Shown here piece by piece: positions 25,931 through 32,163 of a stretch of DNA of 64,000 nucleotides. Source of the DNA: Sporobacter sp963675425 (GTDB taxonomy: Bacteria; Bacillota; Clostridia; Oscillospirales; Oscillospiraceae); assembly GCA_963675425.1 (NCBI GenBank), contig OY776214.1, forward strand, positions 4,278,001 through 4,342,000, written 5' to 3'. The translations under genes and the position numbers were made by a program. The notes beneath the pieces were generated by a model. That model had not been told where the DNA came from, made no database searches, and worked only from the letters and a program-made list of their open reading frames with translations. The first letter of the stretch is position 1, and the number at the start of each line of letters is the position of its first letter.

Positions 25931-26074
25931 ATGGTCCTGAATATTACCGAAAAAGAAGCCGATCTGCTCCGCAAATCGATCAGCCACTGCCTGTCCACAT
26001 GCAAGGACGGCGGCGCCAAGGATGGCTGCACAGACTGCGCGGCCCTGGAATCGCTGCTCAAGCGTCTGCCGTAA
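25931..26074 (+). CDS. small 47-residue Cys-containing protein
   Basis: ATG preceded by TAGGGGGATG; 47 residues beginning MVLNITEKEADLLRKS. A helical N-terminal half is followed by four cysteines (HCLSTC, GCTDC) and a helical tail ending in LLKRL. The paired cysteines could bind one metal ion. It has good codon structure, its own ribosome site, a likely promoter (TTTTAGG region AT-rich before it) and a dedicated terminator, so it is probably real. I recognise no named family. Confidence 0.6.
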   Translation: MVLNITEKEADLLRKSISHCLSTCKDGGAKDGCTDCAALESLLKRLP

Positions 26075-26094
26075 ATCCTTATAACAACTACAGC

Positions 26095-26377
26095 TAAAAA
26101 GCATCCCGCCGGGTACGCTCCCGGCGGGATGCTTACTGTCGAAAAAGCTGCAGGAGCGGCTTTTTCGACAAATAGGGTTCTCGCGCTGAGGCGCTCGCAG
26201 TGTAACACTTTTCGAAAATGAATTCCTCAAAGCGTTGATATTAAACAATTTTAACCGGTGAGACCAGACAACTCGCGTCACCGGCTAAAATTTAATCGCA
26301 CGGCGATTGGACGTGCAGGCGTAACATTTTGACAATCTAAAAAGCATCCCGCCGGGTACGCTCCCGGCGGGATGCTT
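26095..26377. repeat. structured repeat, copy A, inside a duplicated terminator
   Basis: Exact 40-bp direct repeats at 26095-26134 and 26338-26377 each contain a full terminator hairpin (AAGCATCCCGCCGGG with CCCGGCGGGATGCTT). Between them lies a 203-bp insert (26135-26337). The insert begins with a TGTCGAAAAAGC...GCTTTTTCGACA hairpin, carries a CCGGTGA-GACCAGACAACTCGC-TCACCGG stem-loop, then an AATCGCACGGCGATT hairpin, and ends ATTTTGACA. A second copy in opposite orientation lies at 29394-29614. Confidence 0.8.
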
Positions 26378-26386
26378 TATTCATAT

Positions 26387-27076
26387 TTAGTCTGTTACGC
26401 TTCCATCGCCGGCTACCGGGATGATATCGCCCAAGAATGTCGGCAGGGGCTTGAACATACAATAAAAAACGTCCTTGACCCGTGCGAGGGCCTCGCGAGC
26501 ATCCCGCAATGTCTGACCGCGGTAGCTGACGTCCTCAGCCATGACGCCCCAGGCTTCAAGCCCGAGCGCCCGGGCGTCGTACAGCGCGCGGTACAGGTGA
26601 TAGCGCTGGGTAACGATAACGATTTTTTTTGCGGCAAAGACGTCCCGCGCCCGGTACATGCTCTCGTACGTTGAAAAACCGGCGTGATCCTGAAAGACGT
26701 GCTCGCGGGGGATACCGGCGTCAGCGGCGTAGTCCTTCATAACCTTGACTTCGTTATAGTCGATCCTGCTGTTATCTCCGCTCATCAGGAGCCGGTCGGA
26801 CACACCCAGGCCATACAAATCCACACCGCGGGCCAGACGGTCGCGGAGCATCAGGCTGGGATGTTTGTTGTTATAAACGCCGGCGCCGAGGATTAATATG
26901 CAGTCGACGTCCTCCAGCTGCGCCGCCTGCGCCTCCGTCAGGACGTAATCGGCACTTTTTTCAACGACAATCCTGTTTAAAAAAACGAGCGCTGTCGCAC
27001 CGGTTATGATAACGGCCGTAACGACGGCCAGCAGCGTTTTGAATAAACGTCCCTTGTGCTTTTTTGTCTTTGTCAT
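26387..27076 (-). CDS. SanA/YdcF-like DUF218 membrane-anchored protein
   Basis: About 229 residues from the ATG at 27076 (MTKTKKHKG; GAGGTTACC upstream). One N-terminal membrane helix near residues 14-36 is followed by a DUF218 domain: DCILILGAGVYNN, SLMLRDRLARGVDLY, LLMSGDN, NEVKVMKDYAADAGIP, and VTQRYHLYRALY. The family includes SanA, needed for envelope integrity; the biochemical activity is not established. It shares the bidirectional terminator at 26338-26377 with the opposing small gene. Confidence 0.85.
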   Translation of the reverse strand: MTKTKKHKGRLFKTLLAVVTAVIITGATALVFLNRIVVEKSADYVLTEAQAAQLEDVDCILILGAGVYNNKHPSLMLRDRLARGVDLYGLGVSDRLLMSGDNSRIDYNEVKVMKDYAADAGIPREHVFQDHAGFSTYESMYRARDVFAAKKIVIVTQRYHLYRALYDARALGLEAWGVMAEDVSYRGQTLRDAREALARVKDVFYCMFKPLPTFLGDIIPVAGDGSVTD

Positions 27077-27116
27077 GGTAACCTCAATGAACTCAAATGC
27101 CGGCAATCAAACGGTG

Positions 27117-27575
27117 CTATTCAGCCCGAGTACCGCAGCCGGAGCAGAACACCGCGTCATCTCCGAGGGGCTGGCCGCAGTTTTTGCAAATTTTATTTTC
27201 CGGCATTTCTTCCGCAGCCGGTTCCGGCAGCTTTGTCCCGCAAACCGTACAATATATTGCGCCGTCTTTCATTTCGGCGCCGCAGCCGGGACAGCGTTCG
27301 ATCCCCTTAAGTTTACTGATCTGGCTGCCGTACTGATCAATTTTCATCGTCGCTACTCTGATGGCTTCGATATATTCGGCCAGGTCTTCGTCCGGCGCGC
27401 CGCCAAACAGCTCATAGTACCGCTGTCCAAGCGCTGTGTAGTTATCCCAGATAACTTTATTCTCCGCCGATATCTGGGCGTTTATTTTAGCGGTTTCAGC
27501 CATGGCTTTTGTCCGTTTGATCGCTCCCTGGCTTGTTCGCGATACTTTTTTACTAATATTTTCAAAAATAGCCAT
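27117..27575 (-). CDS. zinc-ribbon protein
   Basis: 152 residues starting at MAIFENISKKVS, with AAAGGAAG before the ATG at 27575; the open frame upstream to 27953 has no ribosome site. Residues 1-90 are helical, with coiled-coil character. The C-terminal part holds two zinc ribbons of the double-zinc-ribbon type: CPGCGAEMK...CTVCG near 94-112 and CKNCGQPLG...CSGCG near 131-149. Proteins of this build in Firmicutes often act as small cytoplasmic or membrane-associated adaptors; no function is assigned. Confidence 0.75.
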   Translation of the reverse strand: MAIFENISKKVSRTSQGAIKRTKAMAETAKINAQISAENKVIWDNYTALGQRYYELFGGAPDEDLAEYIEAIRVATMKIDQYGSQISKLKGIERCPGCGAEMKDGAIYCTVCGTKLPEPAAEEMPENKICKNCGQPLGDDAVFCSGCGTRAE

Positions 27576-28076
27576 TTTAATCTTCCTTTCATCAATGGCC
27601 GCCGCGTTAACGTAAAAGCAAATTGAAAAAACCAAATTAACTCTAGCACACGCGCGCAGGTTTTTCAATCGTTTTGTCCCAACCGTTTCCGGCATATCCA
27701 CCTTTTTCAGCTTATAATCGCGCTGGGTTTGAAACATAATAATATCAGACACGACAGGTACTTTGGTTTCAAAGTTTCGGTGTCTGTATAAAAAAAGAAT
27801 ACTGTCAAGCAGATTTAGTTCTGGGAGATGATTGCGTTGAATGACGTCGGACGGCCCATAGATTGTCTGTAGTGACACTTGGGCAAGAAGTTGTAGACAG
27901 ACCGTTTTCTCACGTTTAAAACTGAATGCTGACTTGGAAGAAATAGGGATCATTAATTGATCCCTATTTCTTCGTCAGAAAAGCCGTGTAAAATGCTTCG
28001 TCGTATTATGTTTTGATAATCTCCGGCAGGATTTCTGCCGATATTAATATAAGATAATACAACCCAAAGGTGGATT
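27576..28076. other. 500-bp intergenic region
   Basis: No gene with a credible start on either strand. It must contain the promoter of the zinc-ribbon gene and that of the HD/HD-GYP gene. A palindrome AAATAGGGATCA/TGATCCCTATTT at 27940-27970 is a strong hairpin, possibly a terminator from an adjacent lost gene or an RNA element. Confidence 0.5.
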
Positions 28077-29351
28077 ATGAACGATATTAAGGTTAGTATA
28101 CTCGATTTGCTCAGATGTCTGTCCAGAGCCCAGGATTTGGTGAACACGGAACTGTCCCGGCATCACCAACAGGTGGCCTATCTCGCCTTCAGGCTCGCCG
28201 AGCGTATGGGGCTGGGTTTTGAAGAGAAAAAGCACATTCTGTTGGCCGGCCTGCTCCACGACATTGGTGCGCTGGCTTTGAATGAGAACCTTGAAAAAAT
28301 CGACGACGAGTCATCTATGGCGCTCAATCATGGTTATTTCGGAAGCACTTTGCTCCGCGGCTTCAAGCCCCTTGAAAAAGCAGCCGAAATTATTAAGTAC
28401 CATCATCATCGATGGGATTACGGCAAAGTCAACCGGGATATACCAATGGCCAGCCATATCATTCATCTCGCGGACCGGATGTGCGTCCTGCTGAAAACCG
28501 AACAAAATATTCTCCCTCAGGTTAAGCCGGCGTTTAACACAATCACAGCCAAAAGTGGCAGCTATTTTAACCCGGAGCTTGTAGACTGCCTGGCGGAATT
28601 AACGGCCTACGAATACATATGGCTGGACCTGACCTTCTCATACCCGATGGAACAGCTGTCTCCGGAGCTGTTTGTCAACGTTGAGCCGATGGACTTAGAC
28701 CAGATCATTGATTTTTCAAAGATTTTTTCCAGAATCATAGACTATCGCAGCAGCTTTACGGCCAACCATTCGTCGGGCGTTGCAAAAACCGCGGAACGGC
28801 TGGCGCAGATTTTCGGATATTCCGACAACGAGTGCAAGATGATGCTCGTGGCGGGTTATCTTCACGATTTGGGCAAGCTGGCAATTCCCAACGCCATTCT
28901 TGAAAAACCCGGCAAGCTGACCCCGGAGGAATTCTGCATTATTAAAAGCCATCCCTTTTACACACATCGCATCCTCAGTGTCATCAACGGCTTTGAAATC
29001 ATCAGCCAATGGGCCGCGTATCACCACGAGAGGCCCAACGGCACCGGCTATCCCTTCCATCTGGGCGACCACGAGCTGCCGCTGGGCTCCAGAATCGCCG
29101 CCGTGGCGGACGTCTTTACCGCTATCACCGAAGACCGGCCATACAGAGCCGGCATGACCGACCGGCAATGCATCACTACACTTCAGGACATGGTTAAAAA
29201 GGGCGACCTGTGCCCCAAGGTCTCCGCGGCGCTGCTGGATCATTATACCGATATTAAAGAGCTCTGCCGTTATACCCAAGCATGCTCTAAAACAGAATAC
29301 CAGCAATTCAAACACAGTAATCTGACCGAAGCCGCCGGTATATTTGCCTGA
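28077..29351 (+). CDS. double HD-domain protein, HD and HD-GYP (c-di-GMP phosphodiesterase-like)
   Basis: 424 residues. The first HD domain (residues about 20-145) has HHQQVAYLAF, GLLHDIGALAL and IIKYHHHRW. The second (about 225-390) has NHSSGVAKTAERLAQ, GYLHDLGKLAIP, IIKSHPFYT, and HHERPNGTGYPFHLGDHELPLGSRIAAVADVFTAITEDRPYR, the HD-GYP signature. The second domain probably hydrolyses c-di-GMP; the first may be regulatory. No membrane segment, so cytosolic. A terminator hairpin follows, duplicated around a repeat element. Confidence 0.88.
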   Translation: MNDIKVSILDLLRCLSRAQDLVNTELSRHHQQVAYLAFRLAERMGLGFEEKKHILLAGLLHDIGALALNENLEKIDDESSMALNHGYFGSTLLRGFKPLEKAAEIIKYHHHRWDYGKVNRDIPMASHIIHLADRMCVLLKTEQNILPQVKPAFNTITAKSGSYFNPELVDCLAELTAYEYIWLDLTFSYPMEQLSPELFVNVEPMDLDQIIDFSKIFSRIIDYRSSFTANHSSGVAKTAERLAQIFGYSDNECKMMLVAGYLHDLGKLAIPNAILEKPGKLTPEEFCIIKSHPFYTHRILSVINGFEIISQWAAYHHERPNGTGYPFHLGDHELPLGSRIAAVADVFTAITEDRPYRAGMTDRQCITTLQDMVKKGDLCPKVSAALLDHYTDIKELCRYTQACSKTEYQQFKHSNLTEAAGIFA

Positions 29352-29365
29352 GATCTGAGAAAAAA

Positions 29366-29642
29366 AGCGGCGGAGCCAAAAGGCTCCGCCGCTCAGCTTG
29401 TCGAAAAAGTCTTTTGTCCTTCTTTTATGCGTCCAATCGCCGTGCGATTGAATTTACGTCGGTGACGGCGAGTTGTCTGGTCTCACCGACGTAAATGGTC
29501 TAATTTCAATGCTTTGAGGGATTCAGTTCCGAAAAGCATTACTTTGCGAGCGCCTCAGCGTGAGAACCCTTTATTTGTCGAAAAAGCCGCATTCGCGGCT
29601 TTTTCGACAGTCTGAGCGGCGGAGCCAAAAGGCTCCGCCGCT
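29366..29642. repeat. structured repeat, copy B, inside a duplicated terminator
   Basis: Exact 28-bp direct repeats at 29366-29393 and 29615-29642 each hold the terminator hairpin AGCGGCGGAGCC-AAAA-GGCTCCGCCGCT. The 221-bp insert (29394-29614) is the reverse complement of copy A in design: a TGTCGAAAAAGCCG/CGGCTTTTTCGACA hairpin at 29575-29608, the conserved AGGCGCTCGCA segment, a 13-bp stem TTTACGTCGGTGA/TCACCGACGTAAA closing the loop GACCAGACAACTCGC, and an AATCG/CGATT hairpin. Outer ends are TGTCGAAAAAG-like inverted repeats. Confidence 0.8.
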
Positions 29643-29662
29643 TTTTTTCTTATTCGATCAAT

Positions 29663-30046
29663 TTAGATATCGGCTTTCCACAGGCCGTGGATGCTGCAAT
29701 ACTCATAGGCCGCCAGAGGCTTGTCGTCAATAAGCGTGAACTCCACAATCGGCTGGTCGCCGGGCTTGAAGCATTTGCGCTGGCCGCCCTTTTCCGTCTG
29801 CAGATAAACCCACATAATATAGTGTTCGGGGAGCATGGGATGCAGAGCCGATCCGACCTGAACCGTCACCTTATTGCCGGAGACGGTAACGACGGGGACA
29901 TGCTTTTCCTGAGAAGCATCAACCGTGTTGGGTTTAAGCTCCTCCATCTCCTCGCCGCAACAGGACACGGGTGCGCCGGACGAGTAGATCATACCCAGTA
30001 TGTTGCCGCAATGCTTACAGATAAAAAAACGTGTTTCACAAGCCAT
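29663..30046 (-). CDS. dfx: desulfoferrodoxin (superoxide reductase)
   Basis: 127 residues from the ATG at 30046 (MACETRFFIC). Centre I cysteines occur in CKHCG and SCCGEE, a desulforedoxin-type FeS4 site. Centre II ligands are in EKHVPVV, HPMLPEHYIMWV and CSIHGLW, the His4-Cys active site that reduces superoxide to peroxide. It protects the anaerobe from oxygen exposure, taking electrons from rubredoxin. Transcribed convergently with the HD-GYP gene. Confidence 0.93.
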   Translation of the reverse strand: MACETRFFICKHCGNILGMIYSSGAPVSCCGEEMEELKPNTVDASQEKHVPVVTVSGNKVTVQVGSALHPMLPEHYIMWVYLQTEKGGQRKCFKPGDQPIVEFTLIDDKPLAAYEYCSIHGLWKADI

Positions 30047-30633
30047 AATGTTTCTCTTTCCGCCGCTGCGCCGGCTTTTGTGAGGCTCTGTCACGCGCAG
30101 TAGATTTGACAGGGCGACGTGTCGATAAGGTTTACGGTTTCCTTAATTAGCATATCATACCAGCGTGCGCCGCGCAATACCGCCGTTATATGCCGCATGT
30201 CATATATTATTTTCGGAATAGAGGATATACAACAAAAACAAACACCGTTTTTTTAGCTAATTCTATAAATATCGCGCACTCTCTATAATCTGCATAATAG
30301 TATTATGTATACCTTCTGTTTTCCCGTTAATATCATATTTTCTCATTTATGTCGATATTGAATGACATTTTTCCATCATTTATCACATGTTGCCCGTTCT
30401 TTTCTTCATGCTCAGGCGAGTTTACAGGCTTTTAAGTAAACAAGACACCCGAAGCGCTCATTTAGCGCATCGAGTGTCGAATTATTTTATGTCTACTTTC
30501 TTATTTACATTTTAAGGTTTTTATGTTATATTTATACCATCTCTCGTCATTCAGGCCGCTTGATGCGGAAGGAGGGGGTCACGTTTGGAAGAACAGGAAT
30601 TTTTATCGCTGCAGCGTTCGCTCGGCGATACGT
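30047..30633. other. 587-bp AT-rich intergenic region
   Basis: No convincing gene. It marks the left edge of the accessory island. An imperfect hairpin (GACAC-CCGAAGCGCT...AGCGCATCGA-GTGTC) at 30445-30478 is followed by AT-rich DNA and may terminate the XRE gene or an incoming transcript. A 44-codon frame with a good ribosome site (30585-30719) overlaps the XRE gene end-on and is treated as doubtful. Confidence 0.45.
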
Positions 30634-31032
30634 CTATTGTATTTCTTCTTCTTGCCGGTTTACAAGATAGCGAAGATAACGCAGGGCCTCCAACCTTTTC
30701 TCCGGCGTCAGAGAACTGAATAATATAAGATTTTGTCTGGCCTGCTCGTCGCTCCATTCCGGAGCGTCGAGCTTTTCTTTCACGGCCGTCATCAGCTCAT
30801 CCAAAAGCTCGGGGTTTGTTACCTCGGGCTTTTTTGCTTCTTCTTCCCTGCCCGTCAGGTACCCGACCGGGACGTTGAAATAACCGGCAATTTTAGTGAG
30901 CCGCTCATACTTGGGTATGCTGTTCCCCCTTTTCCACTCGCTCAGGCTGCTCTGCGAAATCCCAAGGTCCTTGGATAGCCTGTAGGGGGTGATGCCGTGT
31001 TCTTCCAGCAATTTCTCCAACCGGTCGTACAT
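30634..31032 (-). CDS. XRE-family repressor-like regulator
   Basis: 132 residues. The N-terminal helix-turn-helix (ITPYRLSKDLGISQSSLSEWKRGNSIPKYERLTKIAGYFNVPVGYLTG) near residues 14-61 is typical of phage/ICE repressors. The C-terminal 60 residues are helical, with no peptidase motif. It is divergent from the Cys-rich gene and the toxin locus. Repeated CTACAAAATTGT sites in the intergenic region are its likely operators. It suggests that the island is controlled like a prophage or integrative element. Confidence 0.85.
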   Translation of the reverse strand: MYDRLEKLLEEHGITPYRLSKDLGISQSSLSEWKRGNSIPKYERLTKIAGYFNVPVGYLTGREEEAKKPEVTNPELLDELMTAVKEKLDAPEWSDEQARQNLILFSSLTPEKRLEALRYLRYLVNRQEEEIQ

Positions 31033-31085
31033 ATTTTTGTCACCTCTGCCAAAGTGTGATATAAACAGTCCCTTTCATTGACATA

Positions 31086-31305
31086 CTACAAAATTGTATG
31101 TATTATTGGACACACCTACAAAATTGTTCTTATTCGTGTCCATTCCGTCATAAAAAGAGAACGGTTTTTTGAGCCGCGACGGACGCGCCAAGCGGCGTCA
31201 TCCATAGTTTTCCCTGAATTCAGAGCATTTTGCGCTCTTTTCCCCGCCCATGTATCCCACTTAATATACTTCATGTTGAGCGCGCAGTCAACCACAATTT
31301 TGTAG
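31086..31305. promoter_or_regulatory. repeated CTACAAAATTGT sites, candidate XRE operators
   Basis: CTACAAAATTGT occurs at 31086-31097 and 31116-31127 (30 bp apart, three helical turns) and in inverted form ACAATTTTGTAG at 31294-31305. The three copies flank the region between the XRE repressor and the first island gene. The repeat is too regular for chance and its place fits autoregulation plus control of the rightward genes. Confidence 0.55.
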
Positions 31306-31367
31306 CAATTCACTGTATTTTGTATTTATTCCGTTCAAATACGTTCAAGCAAAGGAGGATGAACGAT

Positions 31368-31832
31368 GTGAAAGCACTTGCCGATACCCAGGCCGTAAAA
31401 TGCCGGCCGGACTGCCGCTTTTTCAGCACCTATACAAACACGTGCGACTACACGCTCATAATGTACCGCTCACGCGGTTGCCCGAGGGACGCCTGTACGG
31501 CTTATGAAAAGCGGACAGGCCCCCGCCCGTGGAACAAGGTCTCATTTGACCCGGAGGACTTTTACTTCAACGCCAAGGAGGAGACTGCCATGTATGTGCC
31601 CGAGCCGCCCACCGAGCCGGCCGACGACGCCAACTACATAACAGCCGGCTGCGGACACGAAATCTACGAGGGCGACGAGGTCTTTGAGTGGGAAAACGGG
31701 ACCACGCTCTGCGGCGACTGCCTGGAGGACAAGTTCCTGGAGCTGAGCCTCGCTGAGCGCGCCGAGCTATTGGGGTGCGACCACCGCGCGGTCGCCTTCC
31801 CGAAAAAAGGCGCACGCCGCAGCGAGTGCTGA
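31368..31832 (+). CDS. Cys-rich protein of the island, unknown function
   Basis: 154 residues from a GTG 9 bases after AAAGGAGG; an in-frame ATG at 31359 abuts the ribosome site and is too close. An N-terminal Cys-rich part (KCRPDCRFFSTYTNTCDYTL, then RGCPRDACTAYEKR) is followed by an acidic linker and a second CxxC region (TAGCGHEIYEGDEVFEW, TTLCGDCLEDKFLE). Both could be zinc sites. Such small zinc-finger-like proteins are common next to repressors in Clostridia prophages and conjugative elements. No specific family recognised. Confidence 0.7.
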   Translation: MKALADTQAVKCRPDCRFFSTYTNTCDYTLIMYRSRGCPRDACTAYEKRTGPRPWNKVSFDPEDFYFNAKEETAMYVPEPPTEPADDANYITAGCGHEIYEGDEVFEWENGTTLCGDCLEDKFLELSLAERAELLGCDHRAVAFPKKGARRSEC

Positions 31833-31898
31833 CCAAGGGACAAGCAGCCCATCAATATCCATCTGTCACAAACACAAAAGAAAGGCGGTAAGCAAACT

Positions 31899-32120
31899 AT
31901 GCCTAAAAAAAAGCTCACGATTTTACCGGGACGTGAAAACAGCCGCGTCAACTGCTTCGCGTTTTATATCAACAAGGCCGGCAACCCGGCCTGCCACGCC
32001 CTTTCGGATATCTACTGCCTGAAGGAGCGGCTGCCCTGCCCCTTTTGCGCCACGCCGGACGCGGCGTCGGCCGCACGGATGCGGGCGATGCGGCGGCTGG
32101 ACCGCCTCGGCCGCCAATAA
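31899..32120 (+). CDS. small Cys-containing protein of the island
   Basis: 73 residues with GAAAGGCGG upstream of the ATG. The sequence around NCFAFYINKAGNPACHALSD and CPFCATPD contains five cysteines, including CPFC. The layout parallels the previous gene (NC..., C..L, CxxC), so it may be a shortened relative. It is directly upstream of the toxin gene and probably co-transcribed. Confidence 0.65.
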   Translation: MPKKKLTILPGRENSRVNCFAFYINKAGNPACHALSDIYCLKERLPCPFCATPDAASAARMRAMRRLDRLGRQ

Positions 32121-32163
32121 TGCTACAGCAGCCTAAAATCACACGAAAGGCGTGACCACTTAT

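Noticed and set aside
27576..27953. N-terminal extension of the zinc-ribbon protein
   Set aside because: The sequence is unlike a protein domain and a proper ribosome site stands before the ATG at 27575.
30585..30719. 44-codon TTG frame with a GGAGGGGG site
   Set aside because: It overlaps 86 bp of the XRE gene on the other strand and the peptide shows no recognisable pattern. Kept only as a note.
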